Shown one piece after another: positions 41,779 to 48,601 of a DNA stretch of 48,601 nucleotides (positions are counted from its first letter, which is position 1; each line of letters starts with the position of its first letter). The translations under genes were made by a program, and so were the position numbers. The stretch comes from Clostridia bacterium (GTDB lineage: Bacteria; Bacillota; Clostridia; Oscillospirales; Acutalibacteraceae). The notes under the pieces were generated by a model. That model did not search any database and was not told the DNA's origin. It was given only the letters and a program-made list of their open reading frames with translations. The DNA lies in NCBI GenBank assembly GCA_017465825.1, contig JAFTVI010000011.1:1-48601 (forward strand). The letters are read 5' to 3'.

Positions 41779-41832
41779 ACTGCCCTTGCGGTTTAAAATA
41801 AATAAGTAAATAATTTTAAGGAGTGTTTCCTA

Positions 41833-42459
41833 ATGACAAAAAAGATTATGGCAATTATCCTGAGCGCAGTGCTCTGTGCGGCTTGCTGCATTCCTGCTTT
41901 TGCAGAAGATTCCGAGGCTTCAGGCGGTTTTGATATGGAGAGCATCCTTGCTTCTGAAATCGTACAGGAGATTCTTGCAACAGAAGGTATGTCAGACATC
42001 ACAAACGTTGTTATTGACGTTGTTGCAGGCGTTGGCGGACTTGACATTCAGGCTATGGGTAAAGAAAAAGCAACAGCATTCATTCAGGGCATTATCGGTA
42101 TGGTAGGCGAGGAGCTTCAGGACACCGTTACCAACGTTGATGCATTTGCAACAAATCCCGTTGACATCGTTGACCGTCTTTTCGACACAGAGATTAAGGA
42201 TACGGTTGAGGATATCGTAGACCAGCCCGAAAACAGCGACACTGACCTTGTTATAAATTACGGTGACGTTGACGGCGACGGTATTTACACCTCAGCAGAT
42301 GCAAGAATTATTCTCCGCAGAGCGGCAGACCTTATCACTCTTACAGACGAGCAGGAGTATCTTGCTGATACAGACGGTGACGGCGAAATCACAGCTAAAG
42401 ACGCAAGAATCGTGCTTCGTATCGCGGCAGGTCTTGAAACAATCGACGCATATCTTTAA
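41833..42459 (+). CDS. Secreted protein with a C-terminal type I dockerin
   Basis: 208 aa. A signal peptide (residues 1-24, ending PAFA) precedes a ~110-residue helical region of unknown fold (FDMESILASEIVQEILATEG onward) and a dockerin. Two calcium-binding repeats are visible: DVDGDGIYTSADARIILRRA (~142-161) and DTDGDGEITAKDARIVLRIA (~178-197). Dockerins attach proteins to cohesin scaffolds in cellulosome- or amylosome-like complexes of Ruminococcus. No enzymatic domain is present, so it may be a structural or accessory subunit. GGAG upstream; strong terminator follows. Confidence 0.9.
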   Translation: MTKKIMAIILSAVLCAACCIPAFAEDSEASGGFDMESILASEIVQEILATEGMSDITNVVIDVVAGVGGLDIQAMGKEKATAFIQGIIGMVGEELQDTVTNVDAFATNPVDIVDRLFDTEIKDTVEDIVDQPENSDTDLVINYGDVDGDGIYTSADARIILRRAADLITLTDEQEYLADTDGDGEITAKDARIVLRIAAGLETIDAYL

Positions 42460-42480
42460 TATTGTAACAACAATTGATTA

Positions 42481-42507
42481 AGTGGCAGGTTTTTCCTGCC
42501 ACTTTTT
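42481..42507 (+). terminator. Terminator of the dockerin gene
   Basis: AGTGGCAGG (42481-42489) pairs perfectly with CCTGCCACT (42495-42503), followed by TTTT. Confidence 0.92.
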
Positions 42508-42525
42508 GTGATTTGTAATGGATAT

Positions 42526-42711
42526 AAACAATAATTTATCGGCATAAAATTGAATGGTTAAATCGTAGGGAGCGACGCCCTCGTTGCTCCGAATTAACCA
42601 AATCTGCGATTTGGTTAATTACAACAGGCTGAATGCAGATTCTTAGATGCCATTATTGATAAAAATGGTACATTTTTATCAATCGGAGCGACGAGGGCGT
42701 CGCTCCCTACG
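42526..42711. repeat. Foldback repeat (GC-ended family), third copy
   Basis: Left boundary AAACAATAATTTATC (42526-42540). GC-rich ends begin CGTAGGGAGCGACGCCCTCG (42564) and finish CCTACG (42711). Inner hairpins: AACCAAATC/GATTTGGTT and TTGATAAAAATG/CATTTTTATCAA. Confidence 0.85.
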
Positions 42712-42733
42712 GTATATCATCAAAGCATATTTC

Positions 42734-43021
42734 TCAGTCAAATATATTCCCGAATTCTTTTACGCCGATGAATCCCAGAAAGAATCCCAGCGTGAAGCAT
42801 TCGTCTTTGAGTGCGTGTTCCATTTTCCTTATACAGACATAGTAATTCTTAAAAACTTCCTTTTGTTGCGGGTCAAGCATTTCAAACAATTTATGCTGAT
42901 ATTCGTGATATTCATTTTGTAGTTTTATCTGTTCTTCTGTGAAGGGAAAATCCCCTGAATTTTTATCATCTTCATAATCTTTCAATACGGCGTTGATGTA
43001 TTCATTAAGATTCTTTTCCAT
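42734..43021 (-). CDS. DUF6809-like small protein behind the leader RNA, intact copy
   Basis: 95 aa from the ATG at 43021 (GGGGGA upstream). It is acidic and helical: MEKNLNEYINAVLKDYEDDK, then EYHEYQHKLFEMLDPQQKEV and a C-terminal ECFTLGFFLGFIGVKEF. The layout (disordered N-part, helical hairpin, amphipathic glycine-containing final helix) resembles DUF6809 proteins and closely matches the frameshifted gene at 31502-31805. Both copies follow the same kind of terminator-ended RNA leader, so expression is probably controlled by attenuation. Function unknown. Confidence 0.7.
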   Translation of the reverse strand: MEKNLNEYINAVLKDYEDDKNSGDFPFTEEQIKLQNEYHEYQHKLFEMLDPQQKEVFKNYYVCIRKMEHALKDECFTLGFFLGFIGVKEFGNIFD

Positions 43022-43041
43022 AAAAAAATTCCCCCAAAAAC

Positions 43042-43275
43042 AAAAAAAGTGCGCCAACCGAAGTCAACGCACAAAAAATGCAAACTCCGGTAGTCGCCAA
43101 ACTAACTTTATGTGATTGGAATAATTCATTACCGAAATATTAACATCATCGAACCATCATTACCACAATAAACGGAATTTGCATTTTTAACAAATCCAAT
43201 TGTAGTAATGTTGGTCTTTAAAGGCAGAATTATTCCATAGAAAGGTGTAATTGTCACATATTAAGTTAGCTTGGC
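43042..43275 (-). ncRNA. Structured leader RNA, copy B
   Basis: Predicted start at 43275. The closing stem joins 43275-43254 with 43115-43096 (GCCAAGCTAACTT type, 2-nt bulge, one G-U). Inner stems: GAATTATTCC (43227-43236) with GGAATAATTC (43118-43127), and 43199-43215 with 43153-43169. Near the tip lies ATGCAAATTCCG (43184-43173), complementary to CGGAGTTTGCAT (43089-43078). The terminator GTGCGTTGAC-TTCG-GTTGGCGCAC (43072-43049) with T-run follows, 20 bp before the small gene. Confidence 0.72.
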
Positions 43276-43281
43276 ATAGTT

Positions 43282-43310
43282 AGTATATCACAATAATTTG
43301 TAATATTCAA
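43282..43310 (-). promoter_or_regulatory. Promoter of leader RNA copy B
   Basis: TTGAAT (43310-43305), 17 bp, TATACT (43287-43282); the closing stem starts 7 bases after the -10 box. Confidence 0.75.
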
Positions 43311-43433
43311 TGCTTTCTTGCAATTTTACTTAAATTATAATACATCTGTAGGCGTGTCACTCCGGCATCCCGAGCAAAGTCCGAATTATATCTTAATTGA
43401 AAACTACCATTTTTTGTGTTTTATAATGGATAT

Positions 43434-43639
43434 AAACAATAATTTATTGAGCAGAAAATTGAATGGTTAAATCGTAGGGATCGACGCCCTCGTCGCTCCG
43501 AATTAACCAAATCTGCGATTTGGTTAATTACAACAGGCTGAATTCATATTCTTAGATACCATTATTGATAAAAATGGTACATTTTTATCAATCGGCGCGA
43601 CGAGGGCGACGCGCCCTACGGTACGTTAAATTATTGTTT
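43434..43639. repeat. Foldback repeat (GC-ended family), best-preserved copy
   Basis: Perfect 13-bp outer inverted repeats AAACAATAATTTA (43434-43446) and TAAATTATTGTTT (43627-43639). Inner GC-rich inverted ends begin CGTAGGGATCGACGCCCTCG (43473) and finish CGCCCTACG (43620). Two inner hairpins as in the other copies. 206 bp, non-coding. Confidence 0.87.
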
Positions 43640-43640
43640 C

Positions 43641-43669
43641 TTGACTTTATCTTCACAGTTTGTTAATAT
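43641..43669 (+). promoter_or_regulatory. Promoter of queT
   Basis: TTGACT (43641-43646), 17 bp, TAATAT (43664-43669), immediately upstream of the riboswitch. Confidence 0.6.
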
Positions 43670-43687
43670 ATAAGTGCAGGTATCTGC

Positions 43688-43727
43688 GGTCAGTTCGGAA
43701 CCATCCTGACCAAAAATAAAACTACGG
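43688..43727 (+). promoter_or_regulatory. preQ1-type riboswitch before queT
   Basis: Stem GGTCAG (43688-43693)/CTGACC (43706-43711) encloses TTCGGAACCATC. An A-rich linker AAAAATAAAACTA follows, then CGGAAAG, in which GG can pair with the loop CC to form an H-type pseudoknot. This is the plan of preQ1-I riboswitches (stem, UUC loop, A-rich third loop ending ACUA-GG). The pseudoknot strand overlaps the ribosome-binding site, so ligand binding would block translation. Confidence 0.7.
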
Positions 43728-43741
43728 AAAGAAGAATAACA

Positions 43742-44254
43742 ATGAACAAAAAATCCACCCTGTACGTCACACAGGCGGCTGTAATTGCCGCGCTCTACGT
43801 TGCCCTGACCTACGCATCCAACGCGTTGGGACTTGCCTATAACGCAATTCAGTTCAGGCTGTCGGAAATCCTTACGGTACTGCCCGTATTCACCCCTGCC
43901 GCAATCCCCGGTCTTGTAATCGGCTGTATTATTGCCAATCTGTCAAGTCCGTTCGGTATTATTGATATCATCTGCGGCTCTCTTGCCACATTATTGGCGG
44001 CAGTATCAACTTATTGGCTGAGAAATATCAGGTTTAAGGGTGCTCCACTGCTCGCAACACTGCCTCCCGTGATTTTCAACAGCATTATCATCGGTCTTGA
44101 GATATGGTATCTGGGCGACAAAACCGCCGAGCTGTTCTTTATTTCAGCTCTCGAGGTTTCCGCAGGTGAGATTGTTATGTGTTCAATAATTGGCACTGTT
44201 TTCATCAGAGCCGTTGAGCGCACACGCATTTTTGACCGAATTAGCAAAATATAA
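43742..44254 (+). CDS. queT: QueT-family queuosine-precursor transporter
   Basis: 170 aa with five to six hydrophobic segments. The YVTQAAVIAALYVALTYASNALGLAYNAIQFRLSEILTVLPVFTP opening and PFGIIDIICGSLATLL are typical of the QueT substrate-binding component of ECF-type transporters, which import preQ1 or related precursors. The riboswitch upstream supports the assignment. No ECF module genes are adjacent, so it must share a general energising module. Confidence 0.92.
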   Translation: MNKKSTLYVTQAAVIAALYVALTYASNALGLAYNAIQFRLSEILTVLPVFTPAAIPGLVIGCIIANLSSPFGIIDIICGSLATLLAAVSTYWLRNIRFKGAPLLATLPPVIFNSIIIGLEIWYLGDKTAELFFISALEVSAGEIVMCSIIGTVFIRAVERTRIFDRISKI

Positions 44255-44273
44255 ATATAAAGAAGGTATCGTT

Positions 44274-44945
44274 ATGAAAAAAATTCTCGTTGCAGACGAT
44301 GAAGAACTCATTATGAATCTTGTTTGCGATTTTCTGCGCCGTGACGGTTACGAGCCTCTTTCCGCAACCGACGGTGAAGAAGCGCTGGCTGTCTTTAAGG
44401 CAAATCCTGACATTGCCCTTGTAATTCTTGATATTATGATGCCCAAAATCGACGGCTGGGAGGTTTGCAGAACCATCCGCCAGACCTCCAACGTTCCCGT
44501 TATTATGCTTACCGCAAGAAGTCAGGAGTTTGACGAGCTCACAGGCTTTGAAGCAGGTGCGGACGATTACGTTACCAAGCCCTGCAGTCCCTCCGTGCTT
44601 ATGAAAAGGGTTGCGGCGCATCTCAGGCGTGACGCACAGAAAGAGGTCGGCAACATCAGTATGGGCGGCTTGAAGCTGAATATCGAAGCTCACGAGGTGT
44701 ATCTGGACGGCAAATCAATTATGCTCACTCTCAAGGAGTACAGCATCCTCAATAAGCTTATGTCCAATCCCGACAGAGTTTTCTCAAGAGAGCATCTGCT
44801 TGACGATATATGGGGCTTCGACTTCGACGGCGATATGAGAACGGTTGACTCCCACGTTGCAAGGCTCCGCACAAAGCTTGGTGATTGGGGCACGAAGCAC
44901 ATCAAGACAATCTACGGCACAGGCTATAAGATAGAGAGCAATTGA
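44274..44945 (+). CDS. OmpR/PhoB-family response regulator
   Basis: 223 aa from the ATG at 44274, with AGAAGGTATC upstream. Receiver domain with acidic pair ADDEE (9-12), phosphoacceptor D52 in VILDIMMP, T/K in TAR and VTKPC. The C-terminal winged helix ends RTVDSHVARLRTKLG...IKTIYGTGYKI. It pairs with the histidine kinase that starts 3 bases after its stop. Target genes unknown. Confidence 0.95.
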   Translation: MKKILVADDEELIMNLVCDFLRRDGYEPLSATDGEEALAVFKANPDIALVILDIMMPKIDGWEVCRTIRQTSNVPVIMLTARSQEFDELTGFEAGADDYVTKPCSPSVLMKRVAAHLRRDAQKEVGNISMGGLKLNIEAHEVYLDGKSIMLTLKEYSILNKLMSNPDRVFSREHLLDDIWGFDFDGDMRTVDSHVARLRTKLGDWGTKHIKTIYGTGYKIESN

Positions 44946-44947
44946 TT

Positions 44948-46480
44948 ATGGCAGACAAAATCCGTAAAAAGCACAAAACGGCAACAGTCAAGCTGAGCAG
45001 AAGGCTGTCAAGAACAATCACCCTGATACTTACCTTTGTTATGGCGGTTATAATTTTTGCAACGTACACAGGTCTTGACTGGGTAAACCTCGGCTATGCG
45101 GCTGTAAGAATGTTCTTTGCCGAAAGAGAGATCGAGGAAGCCTACATAACGGGTGATAAGAATTTCATTTCACTTATGGACAGCGTAGAACGTGAATCCG
45201 AAGTAACCATTGAAATTTACACGAAGGACGGGGATTTTGTATACTCATCATCCTATAAAGGTGAGATGTCCACTCCGCCCTACAAGCAGGATATTATCAT
45301 CATTCCCGATACGGAAAAGAAAAATTACACGGTTACCACAGACCTTGGTTCAACGACCTACAACGAATTCAATCTGAGCGTAGACACCGCCTCATCCCAG
45401 AAAAATGCCACCTATCTCGTAGGCACCTGGCACACGGAATCGGGCGTTACAATTAAGCTGTTCAAATTGAAGTCCGCCGTTGACCTTAATACAAAAATCA
45501 CTATCATATTCATTTCATCCGTTGCAATGCTGGTGCTGATTGCGGCTCTTTTGATTACGTCAAAGCTTGTAAAACAGACCACAAAGCCTCTTGAGGAAAT
45601 GAGCCGTATCACAAAAAATATGGCAAAGCTCAATTTCAGCCAGAAATGTGAGACCAACAACATCGTGGAAATTTCCGAGCTTTCAGACAGTATCAACGAG
45701 ATGTCCGAATCACTCGAAAACGCCCTTCTTGACCTTCAGCAGAAGAACAAAAAGCTTCAGGACGATATCGAGCAGGAAAAAACCATTGACCAATTAAGGC
45801 AGGTATTCATTTCAGGCGTATCACACGAAATGAAAACTCCCATTGCAATCATTCAGGGATATGCCGAGGGACTTAAAATATTCCTTGAATCCGACCCCGA
45901 AATGGCGGCAAAATACTGCGATACCATCATTGCCGAAACGGACAGAATGAACAACCTCGTTATGAAGCTGCTTGAAATCATCAAGTATGAATCGGGCGAG
46001 TATCAGATTCTCAGCGAAGCGTTCAATCTGCGTGAAATAATCGACAGCTGGTTTGACAGAAACAGTGAAATACTTAAGGAAAAAGGCATCACAATAGAAA
46101 ATCACATTGACTCGGGCATTGTTGCATACGGTGACACCTTCATAATCCCCACCGTTGTCAACAACTATATGTCAAATGCCGTATCTCACGTCAGCGGCGA
46201 AATGCTCATAAGAGCATCTGCAAGAAAAATTGACGGCAATTGCTACAGAGTAAGCATTTTCAACAGCGGCACTCCCATAGCTCCCAAGGATATCGACCAT
46301 ATCTGGGACAGCTTTTACAGAGCTGATAAGGCTATGTCCCGTTCGCAGGGCAGATTCGGTCTGGGACTTGCCATTGTTGCGGCTATACAGAAGCTTCACA
46401 AGCAGGACTACGGCGTTATAAATCACGAGGACGGCGTGGAATTCTGGTTCGATGTGGAGAAATACGAGGCTCAGTTATGA
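44948..46480 (+). CDS. Membrane sensor histidine kinase
   Basis: 510 aa from the ATG at 44948; a TTG at 44942 in frame is possible. TM1 (~18-40), an extracytoplasmic sensor domain (~41-180), TM2 (~183-207), HAMP (~208-260), a coiled coil, then the phosphoacceptor H in SGVSHEMKTPIAIIQGYAEG (~284-303) and an ATPase domain with NNYMSNAVSHV (N box) and GRFGLGLAIVAAI. Partner of the upstream regulator. The signal is unknown. Its stop overlaps aroK. Confidence 0.93.
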   Translation: MADKIRKKHKTATVKLSRRLSRTITLILTFVMAVIIFATYTGLDWVNLGYAAVRMFFAEREIEEAYITGDKNFISLMDSVERESEVTIEIYTKDGDFVYSSSYKGEMSTPPYKQDIIIIPDTEKKNYTVTTDLGSTTYNEFNLSVDTASSQKNATYLVGTWHTESGVTIKLFKLKSAVDLNTKITIIFISSVAMLVLIAALLITSKLVKQTTKPLEEMSRITKNMAKLNFSQKCETNNIVEISELSDSINEMSESLENALLDLQQKNKKLQDDIEQEKTIDQLRQVFISGVSHEMKTPIAIIQGYAEGLKIFLESDPEMAAKYCDTIIAETDRMNNLVMKLLEIIKYESGEYQILSEAFNLREIIDSWFDRNSEILKEKGITIENHIDSGIVAYGDTFIIPTVVNNYMSNAVSHVSGEMLIRASARKIDGNCYRVSIFNSGTPIAPKDIDHIWDSFYRADKAMSRSQGRFGLGLAIVAAIQKLHKQDYGVINHEDGVEFWFDVEKYEAQL

Positions 46481-46971
46481 AAAACGTAGTTTTAATCGGT
46501 ATGCCCGGTGCAGGCAAAAGCACAATCGGCGTTCTGCTTGCCAAGTCAATGCTGTATTCATTCGTTGATACAGACCTGCTGATTCAGCGTGAGCATTCAA
46601 TGAGCCTTTGCGAAATAATCGAAAGGGAAGGCACTCAGGGCTTTCTTAAAATTGAAAATGATATTATTTCAAAGTGTGACTTCTCCAACAGCGTTATTGC
46701 AACGGGCGGCAGTGCTGTGTACGGCAAGGATGCGATGCAGAAGCTTAAAGAAAACGGCACGGTGATTTACCTCGAACTGCCCGTAAATGAGCTTGAAAAG
46801 CGGCTCGGCAACATTCAGACAAGAGGCGTGGCTATGCCAAATGGCAATACCATAGCAGAGCTTTACAAAGAGCGCGAACCGCTGTATAAAAATTACGCTG
46901 ATATCACCCTGAACTGTGAAAATCTCACCGCAGAGCAGTGCGTGGATAAATGTATTTCATTTCTAAAATAA
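46477..46971 (+). CDS. aroK: Shikimate kinase
   Basis: 164 aa. It phosphorylates shikimate in aromatic amino-acid synthesis. Walker A GMPGAGKST (8-16), substrate aspartate in FVDTDLLIQ, arginine/glutamate in FLKIEND, the GGS motif ATGGSAVY and the R in QTRGVA lid are visible. The usual FRxxE shikimate-contact motif reads FLKIE, so the arginine is missing and activity or specificity may differ. Start overlaps the kinase stop by 4 bp; terminator follows. Confidence 0.85.
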   Translation: MKNVVLIGMPGAGKSTIGVLLAKSMLYSFVDTDLLIQREHSMSLCEIIEREGTQGFLKIENDIISKCDFSNSVIATGGSAVYGKDAMQKLKENGTVIYLELPVNELEKRLGNIQTRGVAMPNGNTIAELYKEREPLYKNYADITLNCENLTAEQCVDKCISFLK

Positions 46972-46977
46972 TAAAGA

Positions 46978-47007
46978 AAGACGAGGATTATTTCTTCGTC
47001 TTTTTCT
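46978..47007 (+). terminator. Terminator after aroK
   Basis: AAAGACGA (46978-46985) pairs with TCGTCTTT (46996-47003), followed by TTCTTTT. Confidence 0.88.
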
Positions 47008-47022
47008 TTTGCGAATAAAATA

Positions 47023-47051
47023 TTGACATAATAGCATAATTATATTATAAT
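47023..47051 (+). promoter_or_regulatory. Promoter of the Phd/RelE-type toxin-antitoxin pair
   Basis: TTGACA (47023-47028), exactly 17 bp, TATAAT (47046-47051). Confidence 0.85.
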
Positions 47052-47084
47052 TTAATCAGAATAATACTATGAGGAGTGGATAAT

Positions 47085-47360
47085 ATGTATATCAAACCGT
47101 CAGCATCAATAAGACAGAACTATAATGAAATTTCGGAATTATGCAAAAAAACAGGTGAACCCGTGTACCTCACAAAAAACGGAGAGGGCGATCTTGTGGT
47201 TATGGATATCGAAGCCTTTGAAAGACGGGAGAAAATGCTTAAACTTCGTCAGGAGCTCTTGCAGGTAGATGCCGACAGAATGGCAGGCAGAAAAGGATAT
47301 ACAATAAAAGAAGTTACAGAAATGATGCGCAATGCCGTAAAGGAGACAACCAATGGATGA
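47085..47360 (+). CDS. Phd/YefM-family antitoxin
   Basis: 91 aa from the ATG at 47085 (AGGAG 9 bases upstream). MYIKPSASIRQNYNEISELCKKTGEPVYLTKNGEGDLVVMDIEAFE is the Phd/YefM fold that binds operator DNA. The C-terminal helices (KLRQELLQVDADRMAGRKGY) wrap the toxin. It overlaps the toxin start by 8 bp and probably represses the operon together with the toxin. Confidence 0.92.
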   Translation: MYIKPSASIRQNYNEISELCKKTGEPVYLTKNGEGDLVVMDIEAFERREKMLKLRQELLQVDADRMAGRKGYTIKEVTEMMRNAVKETTNG

Positions 47361-47670
47361 ACCGATGATATATACTGTTGAAATCTCTGAAAATGCGGCG
47401 CAGATGCTTGTTTCTCACGCAACCTTTCTTGGACATATCAGCATTAATGCCGCGGACGAGCTGATTCAGGCATTTGAAGATGCAGCAAGCTCTCTGGAAC
47501 TGTTGCCTAAGAGATGTCCTTTTCTGACAGATGAAAATATACCGAAAAATCTGTACCGCTATCTTATTTTTGAAAAACGGTATATGCTTATTTATAAAAT
47601 AATTGAAAATGTCGTATACATTGATTATGTCATTGACTGCCGTCAGGATTACGGCTGGCTTATAAAATAA
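47353..47670 (+). CDS. RelE/ParE-family toxin
   Basis: 105 aa. YTVEISENAAQMLVSHATFLG, then FEDAASSLELLPKRCPFLTD and LYRYLIFEKRYMLIYKIIENVVYIDYVIDCRQD follow the RelE/ParE superfamily pattern (two N-terminal helices then a beta sheet with a late arginine). Whether it cleaves mRNA or poisons gyrase cannot be told from sequence. It is overlapped by its antitoxin and followed by a hairpin at 47702. Confidence 0.88.
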   Translation: MDEPMIYTVEISENAAQMLVSHATFLGHISINAADELIQAFEDAASSLELLPKRCPFLTDENIPKNLYRYLIFEKRYMLIYKIIENVVYIDYVIDCRQDYGWLIK

Positions 47671-47701
47671 ATCTGTCCGTTTGTGCGGACTTGCAAAAAA
47701 A

Positions 47702-47732
47702 CACCTCTGTTTTCATAAAGTTAACAGAGGTG
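47702..47732 (+). promoter_or_regulatory. 10-bp perfect hairpin covering the sigK ribosome-binding site
   Basis: CACCTCTGTT (47702-47711) pairs with AACAGAGGTG (47723-47732); the second arm contains the AGAGGTG ribosome-binding site of the TTG start at 47739. ATTATTTT follows, so it may also act as a weak terminator of the toxin-antitoxin operon. Confidence 0.6.
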
Positions 47733-47738
47733 ATTATT

Positions 47739-48443
47739 TTGGACTTTTTGGCATTTGCGGATTTTTTCAAGGATCTGATTTTCTTTGCATTGCACATAGG
47801 CAATTTCGGGTATTTTCCCACACCGCTTTCAAAGCAGGAGGAGGCTCAGGCGCTTGAAAAAGCCGAAAAGGGTGACGTCGAAGCAAGAAATATGCTTATC
47901 GAGCACAATCTGAGACTCGTGGTGCATATTATAAAGAAGTATTATTCCAATTACAGCGATCAGGAGGACCTTATATCAATCGGCACTGTGGGACTTATAA
48001 AAGGCGTGAACAGCTACAGAAGTGAAAAAGGCACCAGACTCGCAACCTACGCCGCAAGATGCATAGAAAATGAAATCCTTATGTATTTCAGGGGCTTGAA
48101 AAAGACGTCGCAGGATGTGTCTATGAGTGACCCGATTGAAACTGACAGCGAGGGCAATCCTCTCACGCTTGCGGATGTGCTCAGCACGGAGGACACCGTG
48201 ATAGATGACCTCGACACGTCAATGAAATGCGCGCAGATCCGCCGTTTTGTTAACGAGATTAAAAATCCGCGGGATAAAGCGGTAATCACAATGCGCTACG
48301 GACTTGACGGCAATGAGCCGATGACACAGCAGGATGTTGCGGATATTCTTGGAATCTCCCGCTCGTACGTTTCACGGATTGAAACCAAAATTCTGAATAT
48401 GCTCAAAAAACGCCTTGAAAGCGAGAATGTTTTCGGAAGATAA
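47739..48443 (+). CDS. sigK: RNA polymerase sporulation sigma factor SigK
   Basis: 234 aa from a TTG at 47739 with AGAGGTG 6 bases upstream; the open frame continues to 47691 but through the hairpin. Region 2 (ARNMLIEHNLRLVVHIIKKY, DLISIGTVGLIKGVNSY, LATYAARCIENEILMYFRGLKKTSQDVSMSDPI) is nearly diagnostic for SigK/SigE, and the N-terminus matches SigK. Region 4 helix-turn-helix is MTQQDVADILGISRSYVSRIE. It controls late mother-cell genes in sporulation. The gene is uninterrupted (no skin element) and there is only a short hydrophobic pro-like N-terminus. The stop codon lies in a repeat boundary motif. Confidence 0.93.
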   Translation: MDFLAFADFFKDLIFFALHIGNFGYFPTPLSKQEEAQALEKAEKGDVEARNMLIEHNLRLVVHIIKKYYSNYSDQEDLISIGTVGLIKGVNSYRSEKGTRLATYAARCIENEILMYFRGLKKTSQDVSMSDPIETDSEGNPLTLADVLSTEDTVIDDLDTSMKCAQIRRFVNEIKNPRDKAVITMRYGLDGNEPMTQQDVADILGISRSYVSRIETKILNMLKKRLESENVFGR

Positions 48444-48601
48444 ACAATAATTTAGCTTAGCGTAGGGCGCGTCGCCCCCGTCGCGCCGATTGATAAAAAT
48501 GTGCCATTTTTATCAATAATAATATTTAAAAATTTGATTTGACCTGTTGTAATAACCCAAATCGCAGATTTGGATTATTCGGAGCGACGAGGGCGTCGCT
48601 C
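48442..48601. repeat. Foldback repeat (GC-ended family), cut by the window end
   Basis: AAACAATAATTTAGC at 48442-48456, CGTAGGGCGCGTCGCCCCCG from 48461, then the TTGATAAAAATG/CATTTTTATCAA and ATCCAAATC-type hairpins in the opposite order to the 42526 copy. The right GC-rich end runs off the window. Confidence 0.8.

Overview
The window looks like a chromosomal segment from a gut Firmicute of the Ruminococcus type (Oscillospiraceae). Supporting signs are a secreted type I dockerin protein, a split GlgC/GlgD ADP-glucose pyrophosphorylase, a class II GalT, a sporulation sigma-K gene, a ParB-SerS pair of the kind found near clostridial origins, and moderate G+C with many short intergenic foldback repeats. 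No tRNA, rRNA or CRISPR array was seen.

Layout. (1) About 1-15600 is accessory DNA: a RepB/AEP-type replication primase with iteron-like repeats upstream, a membrane-anchored beta-helix protein, three small element genes, a type I restriction operon (hsdM-hsdS-44 aa gene-abiH-hsdR) on the minus strand, a tyrosine recombinase, and a 43 aa gene followed by a large serine recombinase. (2) 15608-15768 is a foldback MITE next to a MATE exporter, followed by an nfeD-SPFH pair. (3) 18701-25418 (minus) is a compact phage head and packaging module (terS, terL, portal, protease/scaffold, decoration, capsid, connectors) with no tail, lysis or integrase genes; a foldback repeat sits inside it. A ydbC-like gene and an XRE repressor with two palindromic operators lie beside it. 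(4) 26791-31033 is a glgB-glgC-glgD glycogen operon. (5) 31361-32467 holds an intact type I toxin-antitoxin locus, an inverted orphan copy of its antitoxin RNA, and between them a structured RNA leader with a DUF6809-like gene. (6) 32619-48443 is mostly core: parB, serS, a GPH-family transporter, a DUF896 gene, galT, an SGNH hydrolase, rarA, a TIM-barrel epimerase, the dockerin protein, a second leader-RNA/DUF6809-like unit, queT with a preQ1-type riboswitch, a two-component system with aroK, a Phd/RelE-type toxin-antitoxin pair and sigK.

The most interesting signals are: (a) a ~235-240 nt minus-strand RNA present twice (31822-32062 and 43042-43275), each copy with the same promoter geometry, a long rod hairpin, a distal complementary segment and a UUCG-loop terminator placed directly before a related small gene, with base changes that preserve pairing; (b) the type I toxin-antitoxin locus, with consensus promoters for both RNAs, a likely fold-back-inhibited mRNA and an orphan antitoxin; (c) a recurring boundary motif, AAACAATAATTTA, that brackets several otherwise unrelated repeat cores and coincides with three stop codons; (d) the head-only phage module.

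All family assignments come from reading the sequence; no database search was run.
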